Below, piece by piece: positions 42,529-51,678 of a DNA stretch of 64,000 nt; the stretch's first letter is position 1; each line of letters begins with the position of its first letter. The notes beneath the pieces were generated by a model that worked only from the letters and a program-made list of their open reading frames with translations, was not told where the DNA came from and did no database searches. Both the position numbers and the translations under genes were made by a program. The stretch covers positions 181,550 to 245,549 of the forward strand of contig NZ_MSJP01000008.1 of assembly GCF_014596525.1 (NCBI RefSeq). Reading direction: 5' to 3'. Source of the DNA: Streptomyces sp. CBMA291 (lineage in GTDB: Bacteria > Actinomycetota > Actinomycetes > Streptomycetales > Streptomycetaceae).

Positions 42529-43335
42529 ATGCGCGTGGACCGGCTCCCGTACGAGGGGCTTCCCCGCGCCGTTCGGCGGGCCGTCGACGCGCGGGTCGGG
42601 GAAGGGTGTCCGCGTGCCGACATGCGGACCGGGAACAGCTCCGCCCTCGCCAGTCTGTTCTTTCCGCCCAGTGCGGAGAAGGTCTTCGTCAAGGGGCTGC
42701 CGCTCTCCCACGAACGGGCCGAGGAACTGGAAGCCGAGGCCGTCGTCAACCCCTTCCTGCCGCCCTGCGCCCCCCGTCTGCGGTGGCGGACCGAGGCCGG
42801 CGGCTGGCTGCTTCTCGGGTTTCAGGGGGTCACCGCGACCCCCTGGGCCTGGTTCGCCGACGGCAGCGCGCATGTGGAGCCCGTCGCCGCCGTCCTGCGC
42901 GAGCTGAGCGTCACCCCCGCTCCCGAGGTCGTGCGCGGCACCCCCTGGGACCGGTGGGGCGCCTACTGCGCCCCGGGCGACGAGGCCCTTCTCCGCGGTG
43001 ACCGGCTTGTGCACTCCGACCCGGTCGCGACCAACTTCCTCCTTGAGGAGGGCGGGCGCGCCTGGCTCACCGACTGGGCCTGGGCGATGCGCGGGCCCGG
43101 CTGGATCGACACCGCCGTGTGGGGCATGCGGCTCGTCCTCGACGGCAAGCAGAGCCCCGAACAGGCCGCCCGCTGGGCCGCGTCGGTCCCCGCCTTCGCC
43201 CGCGCCCCCCGCGCCGCCGTCCGCGTCCTCACCGAGGCGGAGGCGCGCTCCTGGGAGGACTGGCGGGACCATGGGACGCCCGGTCTCGACGAGACGGTCA
43301 CGGCGGCCCGCGCGTGGGCGGCGGTCTGGGCCTGA
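42529..43335 (+). CDS. APH-fold kinase-like protein
   Basis: The product has 268 residues. K55 (KVFVKGLPLS), the Brenner motif H162-S-D164-P-V-A-T-N169 and D182-W (WLTDWAWAMRGP) match the aminoglycoside phosphotransferase/kinase fold. N-terminal lobe elements are short. The family phosphorylates small molecules (aminoglycosides, choline, homoserine) or proteins; no specific subfamily is evident. ATG 42529 is 5 bp after the proline-rich ORF and has no ribosome site of its own, consistent with coupling. Confidence 0.78.
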   Translation: MRVDRLPYEGLPRAVRRAVDARVGEGCPRADMRTGNSSALASLFFPPSAEKVFVKGLPLSHERAEELEAEAVVNPFLPPCAPRLRWRTEAGGWLLLGFQGVTATPWAWFADGSAHVEPVAAVLRELSVTPAPEVVRGTPWDRWGAYCAPGDEALLRGDRLVHSDPVATNFLLEEGGRAWLTDWAWAMRGPGWIDTAVWGMRLVLDGKQSPEQAARWAASVPAFARAPRAAVRVLTEAEARSWEDWRDHGTPGLDETVTAARAWAAVWA

Positions 43336-43580
43336 GCCCGGGGAAAGCGGTCCGGCCGCGGGGACCGCAGCCCCGGGGACCCGTATCGGAACCCATGCCG
43401 GCGCCCTCGGGACAATCTCCCGATTAACCGTCGCACCCACAAACTCCTCCCCGGCAAGCCCCGTCCCTCCCCTGCGGATTGGCCGGTTCGCCCGGTGTAG
43501 ACCACTGACAGGCTCGACTACGTTGAGTTCCCAGGGCGCCCCACCCAGTAACGAGAACTCGGGATCGAGGAGCAACTGCC

Positions 43581-44060
43581 GTGTCCGATCTGATTCTGCT
43601 CGCGGGCGGTGCGGTCTCGTTGACGCATCACGTCACCGGTACCTACTTCATGTGCAACGACTGGCACGACGGTGTCGGCAACCACACCCAGACCTGGGCA
43701 CAGGACCCGTTCGCCAAGGACAACTACTCGCACCGGTGGTTCCTGCCGCAGAACGCCAACGGCACCGTACGCATCGAGTCGTACGCCAACAACCGCTGTC
43801 TGACCGCCGGGGCCAACCCCGCCGACACGGTGACCCTCCGGGAGCGCACGGACAGCCTCTCCCAGCACTGGCGGCTGGTCTCGCACTCGGTCGGCGGCAA
43901 CGACTTCTACCTGGTCTCCATCGTGCACCCGCGCTACGCCCTGGCCATCTTCGACCATCTCCAGGGCAACGACCGTCTGGTGGGCCTGACCCGCATGTGG
44001 GGCGGGCCCAACCTTTCCCAGCTGTGGCGGATCTATCCCTCCTCGGAGGACCAGGACTGA
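43581..44060 (+). CDS. Ricin B-type beta-trefoil lectin domain protein
   Basis: The product has 159 residues from GTG 43581 with GAGGAG 9 nt upstream. It is a single trefoil: GTYFMCNDWHDGVGNHTQTW, NANGTVRIESYANNRCLTAG and SLSQHWRLV show the repeated Q/H-x-W and YANNRCL pattern. No signal peptide, so it is cytosolic or exported by an unknown route. The fold binds sugars or other ligands. It converges on a second ricin-domain gene (44165-45439) across a terminator. Confidence 0.78.
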   Translation: MSDLILLAGGAVSLTHHVTGTYFMCNDWHDGVGNHTQTWAQDPFAKDNYSHRWFLPQNANGTVRIESYANNRCLTAGANPADTVTLRERTDSLSQHWRLVSHSVGGNDFYLVSIVHPRYALAIFDHLQGNDRLVGLTRMWGGPNLSQLWRIYPSSEDQD

Positions 44061-44088
44061 GGTCCTGACCCGGCCTGACCTGTAGCAA

Positions 44089-44145
44089 GGGGAGGGGCGT
44101 CGGTCCGCACGAGTTCGGTGACCGTGCGCACCGGCGCCCCTCCCC
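44089..44145. terminator. Shared terminator between convergent lectin genes
   Basis: GGGGAGGGGCG (44089-44099) pairs with CGCCCCTCCCC (44135-44145), 11 bp, with a 35-nt loop that can fold further. It is placed between two convergent stop codons. Confidence 0.78.
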
Positions 44146-44164
44146 CACCGGCAGTCGGATCGTC

Positions 44165-45439
44165 CTACGAACCGGCCTGCCACTTCTGGAAGTCGTTGCC
44201 CAGACAGGTGAAGACCCGCAACGGCGCCCCCAACGCCCCGTTCTCCAGCGGATCCAGGCACTTGCCCGTCCCCGCGTTGAAGTACGCGCGGCTCAGCGGC
44301 ATCGGCATCCACTGCTGACGGGCACTGTCCCCGCAGGTCGTGGCGGTGACCGCGTCGTCGCTCGCGGCCCCCAGACACAGGCCCGCACGGTCCGGGAACG
44401 CCAGCCGGTACGTGGCACTCTGGCTGACGATCTGGTTCGGGTTCTCGTGGCAGTTCCACAGCCCGGCCTTGGTGCCGCCGCTCAGCAGGTCCAGGCAGTA
44501 GCCGGTGTAGACGTTCCGCAGCGTCTTCCGGGTCGGCAGCGCCCCCTGGTTCGCCGTGAGCGTGCAGATCTGCTCGGTCGCGCAGACCGCCTTGGCGATG
44601 GAGGCGCAGTTCCCGTACGTGTAGGCCGAACTGCTCGTGGTCCCGACCGTGCCCCCGTTGGCCGTCGGCCGGCCGTAGACCGCGGTCGCCGGGGAGACGT
44701 CGGCGCAGCTGTCCGGCTGGTCGTCGCCCTGTGCGAAGTTCTCGACCCACTCGGTCAGGCTCCGCAGCCCGCCGCGGTCGTGCGGCAGCACGATGGTCGC
44801 CACGTCGGTGGTCCGGTCGGCGCGGGTGTCCGTGACCGAGGCCCGCCAGCCGTTCGTACCGGCCCTGGCGATCCTGATCCGGTACGTCACGCCCTCCCGC
44901 CACGGGTAGGCCGCGTCGCACTGCACACCGCTGCCCTCGTGGCCGAACGTGCGGCAGTGGGTGCCGGTGCCGAGATCACGCCAGGCGGACGCTCCCCAGA
45001 TCGAGAAGTTGACCGCCTTGTCGTTGCCGCTACGGCTTTGCAGACCGACGTAGCCGCCTTCCGAGTCGTTCGCGTAGTCCCACTGGTGGGCCCAGTACGT
45101 ACGCCCGTCGAAGCCGGGGTCCCGGGTGATGGTGATCGTCGTCTCGAAGTCGTCGTACCCCCACTGTCCGGGCCACCGACGGGTGATCGCGGCCATGCCT
45201 CCGGCGACCACCCGCGCCCGGTCGGCGGACGGGGACACGGTCCGCGCCGGGCCCCCGACACCCGGCCGCACCCCCTCCGCGTACGCCCCCTCCGCGTACG
45301 CCCCCGATCCCGCCGACGGCCTGGTCCCGGCCACCGCCGGAGCCGGACCCGTCACCCCGGCCAGCACCACGAGCCCGGCGAACACCGCCCCGGCCGCGCG
45401 CAGTACCACCCGCACGGTCCTTCTCTGCCGCACAGCCAT
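44165..45439 (-). CDS. Secreted DUF3472 / ricin-lectin protein
   Basis: The product has 424 residues. Signal or anchor VRVVLRAAGAVFAGLVVLAG at the N-terminus, a short linker with GAYAEGAYAEG repeat, then DUF3472 (YDDFETTITITRDPGFDGRT, YWAHQWDYANDSEGGYVGLQ, CRTFGHEGSGVQCDAAYPWR). The C-terminal 130 residues are a RICIN trefoil (NVYTGYCLDLLSGGTKAGLW, GKCLDPLENGALGAPLR, FQKWQAG). It is probably an extracellular carbohydrate-binding protein or enzyme. ATG 45439 is chosen; GTG at 45448 is an alternative. Confidence 0.82.
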   Translation of the reverse strand: MAVRQRRTVRVVLRAAGAVFAGLVVLAGVTGPAPAVAGTRPSAGSGAYAEGAYAEGVRPGVGGPARTVSPSADRARVVAGGMAAITRRWPGQWGYDDFETTITITRDPGFDGRTYWAHQWDYANDSEGGYVGLQSRSGNDKAVNFSIWGASAWRDLGTGTHCRTFGHEGSGVQCDAAYPWREGVTYRIRIARAGTNGWRASVTDTRADRTTDVATIVLPHDRGGLRSLTEWVENFAQGDDQPDSCADVSPATAVYGRPTANGGTVGTTSSSAYTYGNCASIAKAVCATEQICTLTANQGALPTRKTLRNVYTGYCLDLLSGGTKAGLWNCHENPNQIVSQSATYRLAFPDRAGLCLGAASDDAVTATTCGDSARQQWMPMPLSRAYFNAGTGKCLDPLENGALGAPLRVFTCLGNDFQKWQAGS

Positions 45440-45788
45440 CAATTCCACGTCCCCTGGAGAGAATTGCTCATCGCATCCGCGAACACGGACGCCCGGCCGA
45501 GATATAGCGCCCCGACCGCCGGACGACCGCCCGCCACGCATGCCGGGGAACCGTACGGGCGAGGGTTTTCACCGGCGGGCCGTACGGCACCGCGCCGTGC
45601 GGAAGGCCCGACGCCCCGGTCGCGCCCCTCGGGCCTCGGCGTCCTCCCGTCTCGGCAGTCAGGCACCCACCCGGGTCTCCGTGCCCCGGTCGCTACGATG
45701 CGGGCGTCCGCGTCTGCGGCTCGTGAGGTGGGGTGATTCCGGCCGATCGGGGGGCGCGGAGCAACGGATCCACCCGCGAGAGCCATAG
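45440..45788. other. Intergenic region between divergent secreted-protein genes
   Basis: No gene is recognised in this 349-bp stretch. It should hold the divergent promoters for the DUF3472 and lipoprotein genes; I cannot place -35/-10 elements with confidence. Confidence 0.5.
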
Positions 45789-45810
45789 AGGGCCTGCGGC
45801 CGCAGGCCCT
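45789..45810. promoter_or_regulatory. Perfect 22-bp palindrome before the lipoprotein gene
   Basis: Each arm reads AGGGCCTGCGG outward to inward and the 22 bp are fully self-complementary. It ends 10 bp before the GGAG ribosome site of the lipoprotein gene, so in the mRNA it could also form a hairpin near the 5' end. Operator or 5'-UTR structure; the regulator is unknown. Confidence 0.65.
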
Positions 45811-45834
45811 CCGTACCAGTGGAGTTCGAACGAC

Positions 45835-46653
45835 ATGAAGACCAGACATCTGCGCCGGTATGCGTGCATAGGAACCCTCATCGCAGTCGGCTCCCTGGCC
45901 GGTTGCTCCTCGTCGGACGGGGCGGCCGACGCGGCCGAGTCGACGCGGTCGGAGGCGCCGTCCAGCCCCGCGCAGGAGAGCGCGAGTCCGACGGCGTCGG
46001 CCGCCCCGGCGTTCGCGACCCCGGCCGAATGCGACGGGCTCCAGCTCAAGGGCGGTGAGACCCTCGCCGGTCCGGCCCTGTCGAAGTGCCTGGTGGCCGC
46101 GTTGAAGGCGTACGGATCGGGTACGGAGTCCGTCCTGTCCGGGGAGGAGTCGGGTACCTCGAAGTTCGTCTTCGGGGACGAGCCCGCGCTGGCCGGTTCG
46201 ATGACGGGACCGGAGGGCGAGAAGGCGTACGTCTTCAAGGGCGACAGCGAGTGGATCAAGACCCCGGGGCTCGGCAAGTGGGTCAAGGGCGACGCCGGCA
46301 GCACCGATCCGCAGGAGCAGTTGGTGGCCGCCACCGGCAAGCTCTACCGCGTGCTCGCCGACCCGGCGGTGACGGCGCAGATGATCGCGACGGCCCCCGA
46401 GTGGACCGTGGAGGCGGAGCGCCCGGTGATCTCCCTGGAGAACGGGGAGGACGTCAAGGCCTGGCGGATCGTGAACAAGAAGCCGTACACGTACCTCGGC
46501 GCGGCCGTACGGGAGCACATCCTGTGGTTCGGGGACGACTTCACCCCGTACGGCGGGCAGGCCGAGTCCCAGACGGGCGGCGTGATGGCCACGACCACCC
46601 AGCACTTCTACGACCTGGGCGAGCCGGTGACGATCGAGCCGCCGCAGGAGTAG
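45835..46653 (+). CDS. Lipoprotein of unknown function
   Basis: The product has 272 residues. ATG 45835 has GGAG 10 nt upstream. Lipobox SLAGC with lipidated C24 follows YACIGTLIAVG. A Ser/Ala/Glu linker leads to a domain starting ATPAECDGLQLKGGETLAGP, with EYHILW-like strands later (VREHILWFGDDFTPYGGQAE) and a TVEAERPVISLENGEDVKAW segment, resembling actinobacterial LppX/LprG-like lipid-binding folds. It is probably anchored to the outer face of the membrane. The 22-bp palindrome lies in its leader. Confidence 0.75.
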   Translation: MKTRHLRRYACIGTLIAVGSLAGCSSSDGAADAAESTRSEAPSSPAQESASPTASAAPAFATPAECDGLQLKGGETLAGPALSKCLVAALKAYGSGTESVLSGEESGTSKFVFGDEPALAGSMTGPEGEKAYVFKGDSEWIKTPGLGKWVKGDAGSTDPQEQLVAATGKLYRVLADPAVTAQMIATAPEWTVEAERPVISLENGEDVKAWRIVNKKPYTYLGAAVREHILWFGDDFTPYGGQAESQTGGVMATTTQHFYDLGEPVTIEPPQE

Positions 46654-46743
46654 GGCCTCCGCAGGAGTAGCCGCAGGGGGTGGGCGGGGCGGGGCGCCGG
46701 GGATTTCGTCCCGGGCTCCGGCCCGCCCGCCCCCTCGGGCGGA

Positions 46744-49700
46744 TCAGTCGAACCAGCGGTCCCGCGCCAGCTCCGCCGTGCGGGTCGGGTCCTCCAGGAG
46801 GGCGGCGACCTCGAAGCGGCGGGGCCACTGGCCGGTGGACCAGGCCAGGGCCGCCGCCACGCCCTCCAGGGTGGCGGCGTGCAGCACGCCGTCGGGGGTG
46901 CGGCGCCAGTCCAGGTCCGTGCCCGCCACGCGCAGTTCCTCGTGCTCGACGTACGTCGCCGGGGTCGCCGGGCCGAGGAGCGCGCGGACCGGGGCCGGGA
47001 CCTCGTGCGCCGTGCCGACCGTGGAGACCTCCGCCTCCACCGTGCCGCTCAGCCGCCGCACCTGGAACAGGTCCGCCAGGTCCGCCGCCCGCCCCGGGGC
47101 CACCGGAAGCAGCGGCAGGCCCGCCGAGAGCGGCAGCAGGTCGGGGGCGTCCGCCACCACCGCCTCCGCCGCGTCGACCACGACCACCTCGCCGTCCACC
47201 ACCGCGCGCAGCTCGTCCGGGAGCGTCACCTGCTCCGGGTCCAGCTCCGCGAGGGCCGTGTACAGGGCGTGCAGCTGCACGGTGGTCACCTCGCGCGCCG
47301 GGTCGGCGAGCCGGGCGAGCAGCTCCGCCGCGCCGCCCGGCTCGTCGAGGAGCGCGGCGACCGAGGTGCGGACTCCCAGGGCCCGCAGGACCTGCTCGTC
47401 CTCGAAGCCGGTCGCGTCCGCGGAGTCGTACAAGCCGTTCAGGAGCGGGTCCGAGCCCGCCGCGCGCAGGCCCGCCGGGCGGCGGCCGCCCAGGACGGGG
47501 TGGTCGCGCAGCCACCACGCCGTGTACGGGCGTACGGTCTCCGTCCTGCCGTCCGGCAGCAGGACCCTTACGGGCTGTGTCAGGGCGTCCCTCAGGGGCG
47601 GCTGGGCCAGCATCGCGAGGGCCTGCGGCCAGCAGTCGTCGTCGACCAGGTCCAGATCCCTTACGGCGACGATCTCGGTGGCCACCGGCGGCACCGGGGA
47701 CGACGGCAGCCGGTCCAGGACGTCCTCGCACCAGACGTCGACCGCGTCGAGCAGCCCGGCGTCGTCGGGCTCCGGGTAGTCGCTCTCGCGGGGCTCGACC
47801 TCGTCGGGGTCGAGCAGCAGATCGGTCGTGCGGACCAGCGCGAAGGTGGCGAGCGCCCCGCAGGCCGCGAGGGTCTTCTCCCCCCAGCGGGCGGCGAGTT
47901 CGGCATCGACGAGCGCCAGTTCGTCCGCGCGCATCACGGCGGCGAACGCCGAGCCCGGCACCACCAGCTCCCCCGCCGGGGCCGGCTCGCCGTCCTCGTC
48001 GGGCAGCGCGAGCGCGCCGAGCCACGGCTCGTCGCCGGGTTCCAGGTCGGCGTCCCTGACCAGGCCGAGGACCGTCTCCGCCAGCTCCTCCGCGTCCAGC
48101 GCGTCCTCGTCCCAGATCTCGCCCGCGTCCAGGGAGCCCGCGACCGCCGCCCGCACCTGCGGGGTGGTCAGGACCGCGCGGGGACTGGCGTACACCGCGC
48201 CCAGCTTCTCCAGGAGCGGATGGGCGGCCCCCGGGTGGGCGACCTTCAGGCCCAGCCGGTTCAGCCCGGCGGGGGTCTGCCGCTGGGGCAGCAGCACCTG
48301 GCGCGGTCCGATCGTCGTACGGATCCGGGTGTCGTCCTGCGCGTCCCCCACCGGCGCGAGCGGTACCGGAAGCCCCGACAGGCGGTCCGGGTCGACGCCC
48401 GCGAGCGAGTCGTAGAGCCGCCACCACCACTGCGGAGCCCGGTCGACCCCCGCGAGCCGATCCACCATCTCGGTCAGGGGCACCCGGCCGACCCCCAGGG
48501 TCCGCAGCTCGGGCCGTCGTTCGAGCCCCGCCGGAAGGAGCGTCGGGAAGACCTCCGCGAGGACCGCGACGGTCTCCGCGCCCGCGCCCTCGGCGACCTC
48601 CGCCTCGATCGGGCGGAGCGCCGGAAGCTCCTCGGTGGGCACGGCGGGCGCGAGGAACGCGATCCTCGGCAGCCGGTCCAGGATCGCCTCCCGCAGCGCC
48701 CCGTCCAGCGGGCCCTTGCCGAGGGGGCCCGGGATGAGGTCGAGCGTGGTGGAGCTGACCGGCCGCCACTCGGCGAGGAGTTCGGCGTAGGCCTCGGCGG
48801 CGCGCTGCACCAGGAAGTCGGTGAGCGGGCCGGGCGCCGGGTGCCTGCGGGCGGTGTCCAGCGGCAGGGAGGCGATGAGCAGGGCGGGGATGCCCAGCGG
48901 CTCGTCGGTGGGCGTGGGGGCGTGCACGACCGGGGTGGTACGCGGGTGGCGCGGCGCCCCCGACTCGTCCACGGGTACGGCCCAGGTGACCGACCAGTGG
49001 GGGCGCAGCCGCTCCTCGACGGGCCGGTCCTTGAGGAGGTCGGGGTCGAGGGGGCCGGAGTGACTGACGGTGCGCCAGCGGCGGCTGCCGGCGGCGGAGT
49101 CCTCGACGAGGACGTGTCCTTCGTCCTCGGTGCGGGTCAGGGTCCGCACCCCGTCCGGGGTCTCGACGACGACCTCCGCGAGTCCCGGCAGGGTGAGCAG
49201 CAGGGCGTCGTCGATCGAGGCGAGGAGCCGTTCGGCGAGGTCGTGCGCCGCGGTGTCGCGCAGCGGCAGGACGACGACGGTGTCGTAGCCGTCGGGGGCG
49301 GTGCCCTCGGCGGGCAGCGGCAGCCTCAGCAGGGGTACATGGCCGTCGCGGCGGCGCAGTTCGTCGCCGAGGCCGGGGCTGTGGCGGGCGGCCTCGGCGG
49401 CGAGTTCGCGGGCCTCGGCGAGGGACCAGCGGATGCCGCCGTGGCGGCCGAGGACGGCGGGCTCGTCGCTGACGGCGAGGACGGCGGCGAAGCCGACGCC
49501 GAAGCGGCCGACGGCGCCGGGGCCGCCCTCGCCGCCCTGCTCCCGCTTGGCGGAGGCGCGGAGGGTGGAGAGCGACTCGGCACCCGTGGCGTCGAGCGGG
49601 GCACCGGTGTTGGCGGCGGCGAGGACGGCGGGGCCCTCGTGGTCGGCGGGGTGCAGGGTGAGCCGCAGACGGCCGGTGACTCCGGCGCGGTGGGCGGCGT

Positions 49701-49890
49701 CGGCGGCGTTCTGGGCCAGTTCGACGACGAGCCGGTCGCGGTAGCCGCCGAGGGCGATGTCCTCCTCCGCGTTGGCGTCCTCGCGGAAGCGGGCGGGCGA
49801 GGCACCCCAGGCGTCGAGCACTCCCCGCCGCAACCGGGCCGTGCCGAAGGGGTCGGTTCCGTCGGTCGTCGTCCGGACGCTGACGTTCAC
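46744..49890 (-). CDS. Sacsin N-terminal-like HSP90-type ATPase protein
   Basis: The product has 1048 residues. GTG 49890 has GGAGT 5 nt upstream and is preferred over 50013. Residues 40-140 show a GHKL/HSP90-type nucleotide site: E57-x-x-x-N61 in VVELAQNAADAAHRAG, AAANTGAPLD in place of the usual DNG motif, and G-box AVGRFGVGFAAVLAV. The remaining 900 residues are Asp/Glu/Leu-rich without recognisable domains. Similar large proteins are conserved in Streptomyces next to DUF3027 genes. The fold suggests a chaperone-like or conformational ATPase; its role is unknown. Confidence 0.8.
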   Translation of the reverse strand: MNVSVRTTTDGTDPFGTARLRRGVLDAWGASPARFREDANAEEDIALGGYRDRLVVELAQNAADAAHRAGVTGRLRLTLHPADHEGPAVLAAANTGAPLDATGAESLSTLRASAKREQGGEGGPGAVGRFGVGFAAVLAVSDEPAVLGRHGGIRWSLAEARELAAEAARHSPGLGDELRRRDGHVPLLRLPLPAEGTAPDGYDTVVVLPLRDTAAHDLAERLLASIDDALLLTLPGLAEVVVETPDGVRTLTRTEDEGHVLVEDSAAGSRRWRTVSHSGPLDPDLLKDRPVEERLRPHWSVTWAVPVDESGAPRHPRTTPVVHAPTPTDEPLGIPALLIASLPLDTARRHPAPGPLTDFLVQRAAEAYAELLAEWRPVSSTTLDLIPGPLGKGPLDGALREAILDRLPRIAFLAPAVPTEELPALRPIEAEVAEGAGAETVAVLAEVFPTLLPAGLERRPELRTLGVGRVPLTEMVDRLAGVDRAPQWWWRLYDSLAGVDPDRLSGLPVPLAPVGDAQDDTRIRTTIGPRQVLLPQRQTPAGLNRLGLKVAHPGAAHPLLEKLGAVYASPRAVLTTPQVRAAVAGSLDAGEIWDEDALDAEELAETVLGLVRDADLEPGDEPWLGALALPDEDGEPAPAGELVVPGSAFAAVMRADELALVDAELAARWGEKTLAACGALATFALVRTTDLLLDPDEVEPRESDYPEPDDAGLLDAVDVWCEDVLDRLPSSPVPPVATEIVAVRDLDLVDDDCWPQALAMLAQPPLRDALTQPVRVLLPDGRTETVRPYTAWWLRDHPVLGGRRPAGLRAAGSDPLLNGLYDSADATGFEDEQVLRALGVRTSVAALLDEPGGAAELLARLADPAREVTTVQLHALYTALAELDPEQVTLPDELRAVVDGEVVVVDAAEAVVADAPDLLPLSAGLPLLPVAPGRAADLADLFQVRRLSGTVEAEVSTVGTAHEVPAPVRALLGPATPATYVEHEELRVAGTDLDWRRTPDGVLHAATLEGVAAALAWSTGQWPRRFEVAALLEDPTRTAELARDRWFD

Positions 49891-50640
49891 GTCTGACTCC
49901 ACTCTGCGGGGCGGTGGTCGCCCTGCGGGCGACCGGGGGCGGTGACGCATCCGGGACCCGAAGTCCCGGGCCCGAAGGTACCGCGCCCGGAGACCCCCGA
50001 ATGGCCGGGGCACGGTCGGGCGGGCGGCAGCCGGAACGCCGACGGCCGTGCCCCCGCGCGCCCCCTACGGGTGACGACCGCCCCTTACGGGTGCCGCCCC
50101 CCTACGGGCCCCTCGCCGCCCCCTGGGGGCACGCAGGCCCTAGGGGTGGCGGGTCGGCATTCGGGTGGACGGAGGGGGCGGGAGCGGGGGCGGGGGGGCT
50201 CTTGGGCTCTCGTCGGGCGCCGAGGGGGTGGGGCGGGGCAGGGCGGGAGCGGGGCGGCTCGACGGGTGGAGGTCGCTGCGGGGGCTGGGTCTGGGGGCTG
50301 GGGGCCGGGTCTGGGGCCGGGTCTGAGGCGGGGTCGTACGGGCGGCGGGGCCTTACGGGTACCCCGGGGCGGGCTCTTCTGCACGCGTCGGGGCGCTACG
50401 GGGCTCCGGAGCCCCACCCTTAGGGACGCGGAAGCCCTACGGGTGCCCTGGGGTCGGTCGTACAGGGGTCGGTCGTACAGGCGCGGGAGCCCTACGGGTC
50501 CCCCGGACCGGACCCGTAGGGGCGCCGGGTCCCTAAGGGTGCCTCAGGCCGGACCCGTAGGGGCACCGGAGCCCCAAGGCCGCCTCGGGCCGGACCGGGC
50601 CGGGCGCCCGCACAGGCGCCGAGTCCTACCGGCGCCCCGG
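49891..50640. other. Gene-free, repeat-rich spacer
   Basis: About 750 bp contain no credible gene. The DNA is dense in CCC(C/T)TACGGG, CCCTAGGGG and GGGGCTCTTGGG-like units, with G-runs near 50190-50340. It should include the promoter of the sacsin-like gene just upstream of 49890, which I cannot define. Confidence 0.65.
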
Positions 50641-50763
50641 GCCAGGCCCCGTACCCACACCGGGTCCTACGAGTGCCCCGGGCCAGGCCCCGTACCCACA
50701 CCGACTCCCACCGGCGCCCCGAGCCAGGCCCCGTACCCACACCGGGTCCTACGAGTGCCCCAG
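50641..50763. repeat. Three 41-bp tandem repeats entering the DUF3027 gene
   Basis: Units at 50641-50681, 50682-50722 and 50723-50763 share GCCAGGCCCCGTACCCACAC followed by a variable 20-bp part. The third copy provides the stop codon and last codons (LGHS) of DUF3027, so the array runs into the coding sequence. Confidence 0.82.
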
Positions 50764-51678
50764 GTCCTCCGACGAGGCGTCCGGTTCCGTCGTGGAGCCG
50801 GAGTCCGGGGACGGGCGGAGGGGGAAGGCGTCCACGCCCATCGAGTCGAGGACCGGGGTCGCCGGGCGCGGGGGCGTCGGCATGACCGCGGCCTCGGAGT
50901 GGCCGCCGCAGCCGTACGCGAGGGAGACGACCCGGCCGTCGGCCGGGGAGAACTCGTTGGCGCACAGGCCGAACGCCTGCTTCAGGGAGCCCGCGAGCGG
51001 CACCAGGAAGGCGCAGGACTCGCAGGACGCGGGCGCGGCGAGGGCCATCGGGGTCTTGGCGCCGAAGGCCTCGTCCCAGCGGTCGGCGGCCATGTGGAGC
51101 CCGTAACGGGAGAGCACGCGGGCGCGGCGCATGCCGAGTTCCTCGGCGACCGAGGCGATGGCGCCGCGCGAGGGGGCGCGGTCGACGATCTCGGCGTCCT
51201 CCGCGTCGAGGTGCTCGGCGAACTCCTCGGAGACCACCGAGTTCGGCGGCGGCGCGTCCTCGCCGGTGTAGCCGGGCTCCAGGCGCGGATCGTCCTGCTC
51301 GGTGGGGAGGAGGTCGCCGGGTCCCATGTCGCCGGGGCGCAGCCGCTCGCTCCACGGCACCCACTCGGGGGCGAGGAGCGCGTCGGAGCCGGGCAGCAGG
51401 ACGGTCTCGTCGAGGGTGACGTTCTTGGCGCGGGATGCGCGGGTGACCGTCACCGCCCAGCGCCAGCCCCGGTAGCCCGGTTCCTTGGACTCGAAGTAGT
51501 GGGTGACGACACGGTCACCCTCGGCGACCACGCCGACATGGGCGCCGACGACACCCGGGGCGGCCGCCTCTTCGGCTGCCTCCCGCGCGAGGTCTACGGC
51601 CTCGGCGCACAGGCGGTCGGGGGTACGCGGGGGTCGCGGGGTACGCGGGGTACCGCTTCGCGTCGTCGCAGCACTCAC
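50749..51678 (-). CDS. DUF3027 family protein
   Basis: The product has 309 residues. GTG 51678 has GGAGAGAAG upstream. Characteristic blocks: LCAEAVDLAREAAEEAAAPG, VVTHYFESKEPGYRGWRWAV, LLAPEWVPWSERLRPGDMGP, GDLLPTEQDDPRLEPGY and CESCAFLVPLAGSLKQAFG with further cysteines (CANEFSPADG, YGCGGHSEA) that may bind a metal. DUF3027 is conserved in actinobacteria, beside cold-shock and mqn genes in Streptomyces, with no assigned function. Its last codons lie in a tandem repeat. Confidence 0.88.
   Translation of the reverse strand: MSAATTRSGTPRTPRPPRTPDRLCAEAVDLAREAAEEAAAPGVVGAHVGVVAEGDRVVTHYFESKEPGYRGWRWAVTVTRASRAKNVTLDETVLLPGSDALLAPEWVPWSERLRPGDMGPGDLLPTEQDDPRLEPGYTGEDAPPPNSVVSEEFAEHLDAEDAEIVDRAPSRGAIASVAEELGMRRARVLSRYGLHMAADRWDEAFGAKTPMALAAPASCESCAFLVPLAGSLKQAFGLCANEFSPADGRVVSLAYGCGGHSEAAVMPTPPRPATPVLDSMGVDAFPLRPSPDSGSTTEPDASSEDLGHS

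Noticed and set aside
46879..49896. Plus-strand open frame of 1005 codons
   Set aside because: It is antisense to the sacsin-like ATPase gene, lacks any domain and is dominated by Arg/Gly/Val, as expected for a shadow of a high-GC gene.
50492..51364. Minus-strand frame of 290 codons overlapping DUF3027
   Set aside because: It is out of frame with DUF3027, Arg/Gly/Pro-rich and runs through tandem repeats. DUF3027 in the other frame is well supported.
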